NCBI GenBank assembly: GCA_963841965.1
Contig: CAWJES010000010.1
Span: forward strand, 572,700 to 636,699
Direction: 5' to 3'
From: Palsa-459 sp963841965
GTDB taxonomy: Bacteria; Actinomycetota; Acidimicrobiia; Acidimicrobiales; RAAP-2
DNA length: 64,000 bases
Part shown: one piece after another, positions 26,805 to 35,634 of the stretch
Numbering within the stretch: the first letter of the stretch is position 1
Layout of the letters: each line of letters starts with the position of its first letter
Position numbers and translations under genes: made by a program
The notes under the pieces: model-generated
What the model was told of the DNA's origin: nothing
The model's input: the letters and a program-made list of their open reading frames with translations, nothing else
Database searches by the model: none

Positions 26805-27983
26805 TCAGCCCAGCCGCTCGATGATCGTCGCGTTCGCCATCCCGCCGCCCTCGCACATCGTCTGGAGGCCGTAGCGGCCGCCCGTGCGCTCGAGCTCGTT
26901 GAGCAGGGTCGCCGCGAGCTTCGCGCCCGATGCGCCGAGGGGGTGGCCGAGTGCGATCGCCCCGCCGTTGACGTTGACCTTCGACATGTCGGGGTGCAGC
27001 TCGCGCTCCCAGGCGACGATCACCGAGGCGAACGCCTCGTTGATCTCGACGAGATCGATGTCGTCCATCGTGAGTCCGGCGCGCTCGAGGATCCTGCGCG
27101 TCGCGGGGATCGGGCCGGTGAGCATCGTCACGGGGTCGACGCCGGCCAGCGCGAACGAGTGGAACCGCGCACGAGGCGTGAGGCCGAGCGCCGCAGCGCG
27201 CTCCTCGCTCATGATGAGCACCGCCGAGGCGCCGTCGGTGATCTGCGACGAGTTGCCGGCGGTGACCTTGCCGTCCTCCTTGAAGGCGGGCTTGAGCTTG
27301 GCGAGTCCCTCGAGCGAGCTGTCCGGACGGATCCCCTCGTCGGCCGTCATGACCTCGTCGGTGTCGTTGCCCTCGTCGTCGCGGACCCGGACGGCCACGA
27401 TCTCGTTGTCGAAGCGGCCCTCGGCCGTCGCCCGGGCTGCGCGCTGGTGGCTCTGCAGGCTCCATTCGTCGAGCTCCTCGCGGCTGATGCCCCACTCGTC
27501 GGCGATCATCTCTGCGCCGATCCCCTGGTTGAACCTGCCCTTGATCGAGCTGTACCGCTCGACGACCCTCGGGCCGAAGGGGAAGCCGAGGTTGGGGACG
27601 ATCGAGGAGCCCATGGGCGTGCGGGTCATGCCCTCGACCCCCATCGCGATCACGACGTCGTAGGCACCGGCGATGACCCCCTGGGCGGCGAAGTGCATGG
27701 ACTGCTGGGAGCTCCCGCACTGCCGGTCGATCGTGGTCGCGGGCACGGACTCGGGCCAGCCCGCGGCGAGCACCGCGTTGCGGCCGATGTTGAGCGACTG
27801 CTCGCCGACCTGCATCACGCACCCGCAGATCACGTCGTCGACGAGCTCGGGGTCGAGGTCGTTGCGCTCCTGGAGCGCCTTCAGCGTCTCGGACGCCAGG
27901 TCCACGGCGTGCCAGTTGCGAAGCTTCCCGTTTCGCTTGCCGCCGGGGGTGCGGACTGCGTCGACGATGACCGCGGTGGACAT
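26805..27983 (-). CDS. Acetyl-CoA C-acyltransferase (thiolase)
   Basis: A 392-residue thiolase. The acyl-binding Cys is in DRQCGSSQQ, the catalytic His in GHPLGASG, NEAF is intact, and the second Cys is in CEGGGMANATI. It condenses or cleaves acyl-CoA in beta-oxidation or acetoacetyl-CoA metabolism. A strong AAGGAGG ribosome site precedes the ATG, unlike the leaderless genes around it. It is divergent from a hotdog thioesterase gene. Confidence 0.95.
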   Translation of the reverse strand: MSTAVIVDAVRTPGGKRNGKLRNWHAVDLASETLKALQERNDLDPELVDDVICGCVMQVGEQSLNIGRNAVLAAGWPESVPATTIDRQCGSSQQSMHFAAQGVIAGAYDVVIAMGVEGMTRTPMGSSIVPNLGFPFGPRVVERYSSIKGRFNQGIGAEMIADEWGISREELDEWSLQSHQRAARATAEGRFDNEIVAVRVRDDEGNDTDEVMTADEGIRPDSSLEGLAKLKPAFKEDGKVTAGNSSQITDGASAVLIMSEERAAALGLTPRARFHSFALAGVDPVTMLTGPIPATRRILERAGLTMDDIDLVEINEAFASVIVAWERELHPDMSKVNVNGGAIALGHPLGASGAKLAATLLNELERTGGRYGLQTMCEGGGMANATIIERLG

Positions 27984-28075
27984 GGGGCCTCCTTGTCGTG
28001 GCCGGTCGGACCGGCCGGTTCATCGTACCGGGCACCACGGACCCCTCGTCGTGGCGCTGTGGCTATGGTCGCATC

Positions 28076-28537
28076 GTGCCGGATGACCGCTCCGCCGACG
28101 CCCTCTACAAGGACATGGACCGGTGGCTCGGCGACGGCGGGATGCCGGTGCTCGGCGTGCTCGGCGCGAGCCTCGACGCCTACGGCGTCGACGGCGAGGA
28201 CCTCGGCTGGGTGGACGGCTCGTTCACGCCGACCGAGCTCGCGTGCAACCCGCATGGGATCGTCCAGGCCGGCATCCATGGCGTGCTGCTCGACGCCGCG
28301 ATGAACTTCGCGATCAACGCGGCGCTGCGCGGGAGGGACAGGACGCGCGGCACCCTCGAGATGAAGATCGAGACGATGCGCCCCGCGATGCTCGGGTCCG
28401 CCCACGTCCTGCGCGGGGAGGTCACGCGGATGGCCAAGCAGGTCGCGTTCGCCGAGGCCTCGGTGCGCGACGACGCGGGCGTGCTGCTCAGCCGTGCGAC
28501 GGGGACCTTCCTGCTCCTGCGGACAGAACCCGCCTGA
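28076..28537 (+). CDS. PaaI-like hotdog-fold thioesterase
   Basis: A 153-residue protein with the hotdog-fold pattern NPHGIVQAGIHGVLLDAAMNFAI, in which the His-Gly and Asp positions match the PaaI/YigI acyl-CoA thioesterase group. It hydrolyses an acyl-CoA, probably medium-chain or aromatic. The GTG start is preceded by TATGGT exactly 6 nt upstream. It is divergent from the thiolase gene, so both may act on CoA esters. Confidence 0.83.
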   Translation: MPDDRSADALYKDMDRWLGDGGMPVLGVLGASLDAYGVDGEDLGWVDGSFTPTELACNPHGIVQAGIHGVLLDAAMNFAINAALRGRDRTRGTLEMKIETMRPAMLGSAHVLRGEVTRMAKQVAFAEASVRDDAGVLLSRATGTFLLLRTEPA

Positions 28538-28548
28538 TTCGTCAGGCG
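28531..28548. terminator. UUCG-loop hairpin spanning both stop codons of convergent genes
   Basis: A perfect 7-bp stem CGCCTGA / TCAGGCG closes a TTCG tetraloop. The left arm contains the TGA of the thioesterase gene and the right arm the stop of the convergent pirin gene. The design is the same as at 9802-9819. Confidence 0.55.
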
Positions 28549-29497
28549 CCGGTCGCGGGGATCGTGCCGAGCCGGCCGGCGTCGTAGTCCTCGAACGCCT
28601 GGACCAGCTCGGCCTTGGTGTTCATCACGAACGGCCCGTAGACGGCGACCGGCTCCTTGATGGGCCGTCCGCCGAGGACGAGGACCTCGAGCGCGTCGGT
28701 CCGCGAGTCCTGGCGGTCGTCCGCAGCGACGACGAGTGGGTCACCGGCGCCCAGGACGGCGAGCTGGCCCTCGTGCAGCGGGTCCGCTCCGTGCCGACCG
28801 AGCCCGCACCGGCGAGCGCGTAGACGAGGGCGTTGAACGTCGGGTCCCACGGAGTTCGAGCTGGCCGCCCGGCGTGACGGTCGCGTGCACCAGGGCGACG
28901 GGGGTGTGCGTGACGCCCGGGCCCCCGATGCCGCCGACGGATCCGGCGATGACGCGCACGAGCGCCCCGGCGTCGTGGGTCGTGACGAGCGAGACGGCCC
29001 CGGGCTCGATGCCCTGGTAGCGCGGCGCGACCATCTTGTCGCTCGCCGGCAGGTTCACCCACAGCTGGATGCCGTGGAACAGGCCACCCTGACGCGATCA
29101 GCGCCTCGGGGGGTCGCTCGATGTGCAGGATCCCGGCCCCCGCGGTCATCCACTGGGTGCCGCCGTTCTCGATGAGCCCGCCGCCGCCGATGGAGTCCTG
29201 GTGCACGAAGGTGCCGTCGATCATGTACGTGACGGTCTCGAACCCGCGGTGCGGGTGCCACGGCGTGCCCTTGGGCTCGCCCGGGGCGTACTGGACCTCG
29301 CCCATCTGGTCCATGTGGATGAACGGGTCGAGCTCGGCCATGGACACGCCGTGGAAGGCGCGCCGCACGGGGAAGCCCTCGCCCTCGAGCCCGCTCGGGG
29401 CGGTCGTGACCTTCACGACGGGACGGGGCAGCGAGGTCAACCCCGGGCGGTCGAGCCGGGCGAGGGTGGTGAGGTCTTGGACGGTGACAGCAGGCAT
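28542..29497 (-). pseudogene. Pirin family protein, three frame interruptions
   Basis: The pirin fold can be read only by switching frames three times. The N-terminal part (to about residue 135) has the metal-site motifs HPHRGFETVTY and the segment ending GAGILHIERPPEA. An extra A near 29086 (plus strand) shifts the frame. GIQLWVNLPASDKM through HATVTPGGQLEL then follows, a missing base near 28852 shifts again, and another missing base near 28790 gives the C-terminal EVLVLGGRPIKEPVAVYGPF part. All pieces are well conserved, so either recent decay or assembly error is likely. Pirins are cupin metalloproteins, some with quercetinase activity. Confidence 0.75.
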
Positions 29498-29531
29498 GCC
29501 CTCTCCAACGCCGCGACCGCGGGGAAGATTC

Positions 29532-31017
29532 CTAGGCCCGGCCGGGCGCGAGGTACCTCGGCACGAGGGCGTCCGACCGGGCGAGGCCGAGCCCGGCCTC
29601 GAGCGCGCCGGCGATCGCGAGCATGGTCGCCTCGCCGCCCGGGCGGCTCACGATCGCGAAGCCGACGGGCAGGTCGTCGACGACGCCCATCGGCACCGAC
29701 GCGATCGGCCAGCCCGCGATCGCCGGGGCGTGGGTGACCCCCGAGAAGTCCGAGTACGTCTGGCCGAGTGTCAGGTCGCTGCGCCACGAGGGCCCGAAGC
29801 ACGGCGCGACGTAGACGTCGACGCCGGCGAGGGCGGGCTCCAGGCACTGGCCCAGCGCCCAGGCGAGGTTCCGCTCGCGGGCCGGACCGTAGGCGGGGCC
29901 GGCACGGCCCCCGGTCGCGACCGCCTGGTCGAAGTACTCGTGGCCGAAGTGCGCCAGCTCGACGGCGGCGTTGGCGTTCTCGTGGGCGATGGCCTCCTCG
30001 AGCGAGCGTCGGCCCGCCGCCGGGGCGACCCGAGAGGTAGCTGCCGAGGTCGTCGTAGAGCTCGGCGAGCATGACCGCGACCTCGTCGTTGCCCGTCTCC
30101 TCGGTGGTGGACGCGACGGCGACATCGTGCAGCGAGGCGCCCGCGCGCTCGAGGGCGCGCAGCGCCGCCTCGAAGTGGGCGGTCGTCGGGGGGTTCGAGC
30201 TGACGAGCGAGGTCGCGACGCCCACGCGCAGGCCCGCGGCACCGGCCGCCACGCGCTCGGCCACGCCGGGGACCGCCGTCAGGATCTCGTAGAGCAGCGC
30301 GACGTCCGCGACGGTGCGGCCCATCGGCCCGGCGCTGTCCTGGCTCCTCGCGATCGGGACGATCCCCTGGCCGGGGACGGTGCCGACCGCGGGCTTGATC
30401 CCGACGACGCCGTTGACCGACGCCGGGCAGGTGATCGAGCCGTCGGTCTCGGTGCCCACGGCGAGCGGCGTCAGGCGGGCTGCGAGCGCGGCGCCCGAGC
30501 CTGAGGACGATCCCCCGGCGGATCGGTCGAGCCGGAAGGGGTTGACCGTGAGGCCACCGACCGCCGACCACCCGCTCGTCGACAGCGGCGAGCGCATATT
30601 GGCCCACTGCGAGAGGTTCGTGGCCGCGATGACGACGACCCCGGCCTCGCGCAGCCTCGCGACGAGCGGTGCGTCGGCCACCACGGCGCGTCCGGCGAGC
30701 GACGTGGCGCCCGCGGACCCGGGCAGGCCGACCGCCTCGATGTTGTCCTTGACCATGATCGGCACGCCGTGCAGCGCGGAGCGCACGGTGCCCGACGCCC
30801 GCTCGGCATCGGCTCGCCGTGCAGCGTCCAGGGCATCGGGTGCGACGGCGAGCACGCTGCGCAGCTCGATCGCGGTCCCGGGCGCGTCGATCGAGGCGAT
30901 CCGGTCGAGCAGGGCGGTGACGACGTCGACCGACGTGGTCGCGCCGCCCGCGAGGGCGCTCGCGAGCTGGGTCGCCGTGGCATCGGTGAGCTGCGCTGGG
31001 TCAAGGGGAGTGGTCAC
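29532..31017 (-). CDS. Amidase (amidase-signature family), frameshifted
   Basis: A protein of about 495 residues after correction. The Ser-Ser-Lys machinery is visible: MVKDN lysine near residue 96, the Gly/Ser-rich GGSSSGSGAA, and the nucleophile region GTETDGSITCPAS. The frame changes by one base at about 30015-30032; before it the protein reads LYDDLGSYLSGRP, after it RSLEEAIAHENANAAVEL to the stop at 29532. The enzyme hydrolyses an amide or aryl-amide bond. TAGGCT lies upstream with a short leader and a weak ribosome site before the GTG at 31017. Confidence 0.78.
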
Positions 31018-31065
31018 GGTCGCCTTTCGACGCGGTGAGCCTACCGACGCATGCGGCGCATCGGC

Positions 31066-32541
31066 CTAGAGGTCGTTGCCCGCGTAGGAGAGGTTGAAGC
31101 TCTTGTTCACGAGCGGGAAGTCCGGGACGATCGTGTCGGACAGGGAGACCGCGAGCGCAGGCCAGGTGAAGAACGACGGGTCCACGACCGTGCACCTCGT
31201 GACCGTGCCATCGGCATCGACCTCGACGCGGTGGACGATCGTGCCGCGCCAGCCCTCCGTGATCCCGATGCCGGATCCCGCGGGATCGCGCTCGCCGACG
31301 GTCTGGATCGGCGCGACGGGTCCATCGAGCAGCTGGCCGATCACCGCCATCGAGACGCGTACCTCCTCCACCCGCACGGTGAACCTCGCCATCACGTCGC
31401 CGGCCCGCTCGGTCACGATCCGCAGCGCGGGCACGGCATCGATGAACGGATGGTCGATCCTCGCGTCGACGGCGCGGCCCGACGCCCGGGCGACAGGTCC
31501 GAGCGTGCCGATCTCGGCTGCCTCGGCTGCCCCCAGCACCGCGGTCCCCTCGAACCGGTCGACGACGACGCTGTTCGCGAGCGCGACGTCGACCAGCGAC
31601 TCGAACCGCTCTGCGATCTCGGTGAGCTCCGCTCGTGACGGCAGCCGGCGCACCGACGTCGTGCCGGGAAGGATCGCACCGCGGAGCAGCCGGTGCCCGG
31701 TGACCTCCTCGTTGAGCCGCAGCAGCGTCTCTCGCAGGAGCAGCGCCCTCGCCTGGGCGACGCCGAAGCCGACGTCGTTGCACATCGCGCCGATGTCCGA
31801 GACGTGGTTGTAGAGACGCTCGAGCTCCAGGAGCACGGCCCGGTCGCGAAGCGCCTCCGACGGAACGGCGATGCCCATCGCCTCCTCGTAGGCCATCACG
31901 AAGGCGAGGCAGTGGCCGACCGCCGTGTCCCCGCTCAGCCGCTCGGCGAGCTCGATGCCGCGCGCGGGGCCCCGGCCCTCGAAGAGGCGTTCCATGCCGC
32001 GGTGCAGGAACCACAGCCTCGCGGTCATCTTCAGGATCGTCTCGCCGACGACCGTGAACCGGAAGTGACCGGGCTCGATGAGCCCGGCGTGCACGGGCCC
32101 GACGGGGATCTCGTAGGCGCCGTGGCCCTCGAGCTCGACGAACGGGAACGTGCCTGGGTGCTCGGTCGCCTCGGCGGCCTCGTTCGCACCGCGCCGCATC
32201 GGGTGCCAGCCCGCGGGCCAGTGGTTGTGCAGGACGAGCGGGTGGAAGAACGGGTGGCCCGTCGCCACGACGCCGAACAGGTCGTGCATCTCGCGCTCGA
32301 ACCGGCCGGCGGGGAACGAGCGGCCGGCGAGGGTCGGGACGGCGGGCGCGACGGGATCGCAGCGGACGTGGAGCTCGACGCGCCGGTCGGGCGAGGCGGC
32401 GAGGAACAGGTAGACGACCCGCACCGCGTCGCCGTCGTCGTGCGCCGCGACCAGCGCGATGCGGAACCCGTCGTCGAGCAGCGCGCCTGCGCTCCCGACG
32501 AGGTCCTCCGCCTCGATGGCACGGATATCGCGGCGGGTCAC
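31066..32541 (-). CDS. Hydrogenase-4/FHL large-subunit homologue (NuoC-NuoD fusion) lacking [NiFe] ligands
   Basis: A 491-residue protein combining a NuoC-like domain (about 1-125, with EREMHDLFGVVATGHP) and a NuoD/HycE-like domain (about 135-491). In true hydrogenases four cysteines bind nickel. Here the first pair is replaced (RLSGDT at residues 201-206 where RxCGxC is expected) and the C-terminal pair too (DPSFFT at 454-459 where DPCxxC is expected). The protein therefore cannot bind a normal [NiFe] centre and matches the Ehr (energy-converting-hydrogenase-related) complexes of unknown reaction. The GTG start overlaps the upstream gene by 4 nt. It is the last gene of the operon. Confidence 0.88.
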   Translation of the reverse strand: MTRRDIRAIEAEDLVGSAGALLDDGFRIALVAAHDDGDAVRVVYLFLAASPDRRVELHVRCDPVAPAVPTLAGRSFPAGRFEREMHDLFGVVATGHPFFHPLVLHNHWPAGWHPMRRGANEAAEATEHPGTFPFVELEGHGAYEIPVGPVHAGLIEPGHFRFTVVGETILKMTARLWFLHRGMERLFEGRGPARGIELAERLSGDTAVGHCLAFVMAYEEAMGIAVPSEALRDRAVLLELERLYNHVSDIGAMCNDVGFGVAQARALLLRETLLRLNEEVTGHRLLRGAILPGTTSVRRLPSRAELTEIAERFESLVDVALANSVVVDRFEGTAVLGAAEAAEIGTLGPVARASGRAVDARIDHPFIDAVPALRIVTERAGDVMARFTVRVEEVRVSMAVIGQLLDGPVAPIQTVGERDPAGSGIGITEGWRGTIVHRVEVDADGTVTRCTVVDPSFFTWPALAVSLSDTIVPDFPLVNKSFNLSYAGNDL

Positions 32542-34013
32542 GGCGCCACCACGCGCGCGGCCGCATGGAGCAGCGATTGCAGCGGCCAAGCCACGACGCC
32601 GATCACCGCGCAGGCGACGAGGGCCGTCACGAGCGGGGCCACGACCGACCGGGGCGTGGCGACGGCGACGGTCCCGTCGTCGGGGTCGCCCAGGAGGAGC
32701 CTGCGGCTGTGCCCCGCCATCGCGGCGAAGATCACGCAGAGGCAGCCGAGTGCGACCACCACGACCCACCAGAGCCCGGCGTCGGCCTCCGCGCGGAACA
32801 TGGTGAACTCGCTGATGAAGAGGCTGAAGGGCGGGAACCCGACGATGGCGAGGATCCCCACGCCGAAGATCCCCCCGAGAGCGGGACGCCGTGCGAGCAG
32901 CGACCCCACCGTGGCGATCTCGCTCGTGTGCTCGGCCTGGTGGATCTCGCCCGACGTGAGGAAGAGGACGGCCTTGGTGAGCCCGTGGCCGAGGATGTGC
33001 AGGAGCACCGCGGCGATCGCGAGGGTGCTGCCGGCCGCCGCACCGAGCGCGAGCAGGCCCATGTGCTCGATGCTCGAGTACGCCAGCATCCGCTTGTAGT
33101 CCCGCTGCGCGATGAGGAGCGACGCTGCCGCCAGCAGCGACGCCAGCCCCACGACCACCAGCAGCGTCCTGGGGAACGCGGGACCGAGCGCCGCGTCGGC
33201 GATCGCCTTGAACCGGAGCAGCGCGTAGAACGCGACGGTCAGCAGGACCCCGGACATGAGCGCGGAGACCGGTGCGGGCGCCTGGCTGTGGGCGTCGGGC
33301 AGCCAGCTGTGCATGGGTGCCAGCCCGACCTTCGTGCCGTAGCCGAGGACGAGGAGGGCCATGGCGAGCCGCATGACATTCGGATCGAGGTGCTTGGCGA
33401 TCGCCATGAGCGAGGTCCAGTTGAGCGTCCCGACGCCGTGCGCGACGCTCGGTCCTCCGCCGGGGTGGATCGCGGCGAAGTACACGAGCACCGTCCCGAG
33501 GAACGCGAGCGCGATGCCCACCGAGCACAGGACCACGTACTTCCACGACGCCTCGAGAGCACCATCGGTTCGGCGGTGCCCGACGAGGAACGTGGTCGCG
33601 ATGGTCGTCGCCTCGACCGCGACCCACAGCACCCCGAGGTTCGCTGCCAGCACCGCGCCGAGCATGCAGGTCACGAAGACCTGAACGAGCACGGCGTAGA
33701 GCGACGCATGGCGGTCCGTGCACCGGTCGGCCTCGCGCTCGATGCGCAGGTAGCGGACCGACTGGATCGCCGCGAGCGTCGTGATCGCCCCGATGACCAG
33801 CACCATGAACGCGCTGAGGGCATCGGCGCGCACCGCGCCGCCGAGCGAGTGCTGGACATGGCCCCGCGAGGTCGTGACCGCGAGCGCGATGCCGAGCGCG
33901 AGCACGACGGCGTCAGCGCCGGCGGCCACCCAGCCCACCCACGGCCGCCATGGCACGACGAGGGCGACGAGGCCCGCTGCCAGCGGGAAGACCAGGACGA
34001 GGAGCGTCAGCAT
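32538..34013 (-). CDS. Antiporter-like membrane subunit, HyfF/NuoN-type
   Basis: A 491-residue protein of about 14 membrane helices from the proton-translocating NADH dehydrogenase ND2/ND4/ND5 family. The ion-path lysine and signature segment are visible in LGYGTKVGLAPMHSWLPDAHSQAPAP, with EHMGLLALG and HGLTKAVLFL further on. It would conduct protons or sodium in the membrane arm of the Ehr-type complex. The ATG overlaps the upstream stop as ATGA. The long upstream extension of this frame has no membrane character and is not coding. Confidence 0.9.
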   Translation of the reverse strand: MLTLLVLVFPLAAGLVALVVPWRPWVGWVAAGADAVVLALGIALAVTTSRGHVQHSLGGAVRADALSAFMVLVIGAITTLAAIQSVRYLRIEREADRCTDRHASLYAVLVQVFVTCMLGAVLAANLGVLWVAVEATTIATTFLVGHRRTDGALEASWKYVVLCSVGIALAFLGTVLVYFAAIHPGGGPSVAHGVGTLNWTSLMAIAKHLDPNVMRLAMALLVLGYGTKVGLAPMHSWLPDAHSQAPAPVSALMSGVLLTVAFYALLRFKAIADAALGPAFPRTLLVVVGLASLLAAASLLIAQRDYKRMLAYSSIEHMGLLALGAAAGSTLAIAAVLLHILGHGLTKAVLFLTSGEIHQAEHTSEIATVGSLLARRPALGGIFGVGILAIVGFPPFSLFISEFTMFRAEADAGLWWVVVVALGCLCVIFAAMAGHSRRLLLGDPDDGTVAVATPRSVVAPLVTALVACAVIGVVAWPLQSLLHAAARVVAP

Positions 34014-34666
34014 CAGTCGTGCAACTCGGTCAGCTCGTCGAGCTCGAACGATCCGAACCGCGACCCGAGCGAGGTCGCCAGCACCTGCAGCACGACGACG
34101 ACGAGCAGGACGTCGAGGGATGCGCCGAGCTCGACGATGAGCGGGACGCCCGAGGTCACGAGGAAGGTCACGAGCGCGATGCCGTTGTCGACGACCAGCA
34201 GCCCGACGATCTGGCTGACGGTGCGCTGCCGGGTGACCAGGAGGAAGTACCCGACGAGGACGGTCGCCACGCCCAGGGGGACGAGCCGCGTCGCCGGGCT
34301 CGGATCGAGGGCGATGATCTTCGAGCTGACGACGTACGACAGCACGATGAGTGCCGCCGCGGCGACGAGGGACGCGGGGATGTTCACGAGCGGCGTGGTC
34401 TCGCGGCTCCGAGGGTCCTTCCGAAGCACGCGCCGCAGCAGGAGGGGCACGACGAGCCCCTTGGCCGCGAGCACGAGGAGTGCCGTGGCCCCGAGGGCGA
34501 GATCGCGCTGGTGGATCGCGAGGTCCCCCGCCACGATGCCGAGGCAGACGCCCTGGACGGCGAGGATCGTGACGATGGCGCGGACGTCGCGGCGCCACAG
34601 CGTGACCACCGCGCACACCAGCACCGCGCCGGCTGCGATCTCGAGCACCTCGAGGTAGAGCGTCAT
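34013..34666 (-). CDS. HyfE-like membrane subunit
   Basis: A 217-residue, seven-helix membrane protein matching HyfE of hydrogenase-4 (a NuoK-like part is within this family): the N-terminal helix EIAAGAVLVCAVVTLW, RDVRAIVTILAVQG, and the conserved charged GLLVVDNGIALVTFL segment. It belongs to the membrane arm of the complex. It has ATGA overlaps with the genes on both sides. Confidence 0.85.
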   Translation of the reverse strand: MTLYLEVLEIAAGAVLVCAVVTLWRRDVRAIVTILAVQGVCLGIVAGDLAIHQRDLALGATALLVLAAKGLVVPLLLRRVLRKDPRSRETTPLVNIPASLVAAAALIVLSYVVSSKIIALDPSPATRLVPLGVATVLVGYFLLVTRQRTVSQIVGLLVVDNGIALVTFLVTSGVPLIVELGASLDVLLVVVVLQVLATSLGSRFGSFELDELTELHD

Positions 34667-35634
34667 CGCGTCACGAGTCCCGTGACGACCGCGAGCACCG
34701 CGAGCACGAACCCGCCCGCGAGCAGCTCGGGCACCCGGAAGAGCCGCAGCTTCGCCGTGCGGACCTCGACGAGCGCGATCACGACGACGATGACCGTGAC
34801 CTTGAGGCCAAGCGCGACGAGCCCGATCGCGATGGCTGCGGGGGAGAACGACGTCGCGACGCCCCACGGGAAGAAGAGGTTGGCGATCAGGGCGACGAGG
34901 AGCCCGAGGCGCATGGCCTGGCCCACCGTGACGAGCGCGAGGTCGGGGCCGGCGTACTCAAGCACCATCGCCTCGTGGATCATCGTGAGCTCGAGGTGGG
35001 TCGAGGGATTGTCGACGGGGAGCCTGCCCGTCTCGGCGAGGACGACGATGCTCAGCGCCCCGAGCGCGAGGAGCCGTTCGGGGCTGGCGGCCCACGCGGG
35101 GTGCGCAAGGGTCCCCGCGACGATCGCCGGGAGGTTGGTGCTGCCCGCCTGGATGGCGAGGGCGACCACCGCCACGAGGAGCGCGGGCTCGGCGAGGGCG
35201 CCGATCGTCATGGCGCGGCTCGCGCCCATGCCGCCGAACGCGGTCCCCGTGTCGAGGCCGCCGATCGCCAGCGCGACCGATCCCGCGAGCAGGAGCGACA
35301 CGACCACGAGGAGGTCCGCGCTCTCCGACAGCGCCGGCGACGTCGAGATGAGCGGGGAGATGGCGACCGCGACGACGACGGAGGCCGCGACCACGAAGGG
35401 GACGATCGGCAGGGCGGCGCTGGCGTGCTCCGCATGGACCCGTTCCTTCGTGAGGAGCTTTCGCAGGTCCAGCAGCGGCTGGCGGATCGGCGCGCCGACC
35501 CGGCCCTCGACGCGCGCGCGGACCTTCGCCATGAGGCCGAGCGCGAGCGGCGCGCCGAGGACCAGGGCGATCACCTGGACCACCGAGATCGCGATCCCGC
35601 TCCAGACGTGAACCGTCGAGACGGTCGCGGTCAC
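34663..35634 (-). CDS. HyfC/HycD-like (NuoH-type) membrane subunit
   Basis: A 323-residue, eight-helix protein of the complex I subunit 1 family. It has the cytoplasmic-loop signatures RVGAPIRQPLLDLRKLLTKE and NPSTHLELTMIHEAMVLEYAG, with conserved glutamates that line the quinone/ion channel at the junction of the peripheral and membrane arms. The GTG start overlaps the stop of the preceding gene (GTGA), and its end overlaps the next gene (ATGA). Confidence 0.9.
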   Translation of the reverse strand: MTATVSTVHVWSGIAISVVQVIALVLGAPLALGLMAKVRARVEGRVGAPIRQPLLDLRKLLTKERVHAEHASAALPIVPFVVAASVVVAVAISPLISTSPALSESADLLVVVSLLLAGSVALAIGGLDTGTAFGGMGASRAMTIGALAEPALLVAVVALAIQAGSTNLPAIVAGTLAHPAWAASPERLLALGALSIVVLAETGRLPVDNPSTHLELTMIHEAMVLEYAGPDLALVTVGQAMRLGLLVALIANLFFPWGVATSFSPAAIAIGLVALGLKVTVIVVVIALVEVRTAKLRLFRVPELLAGGFVLAVLAVVTGLVTR

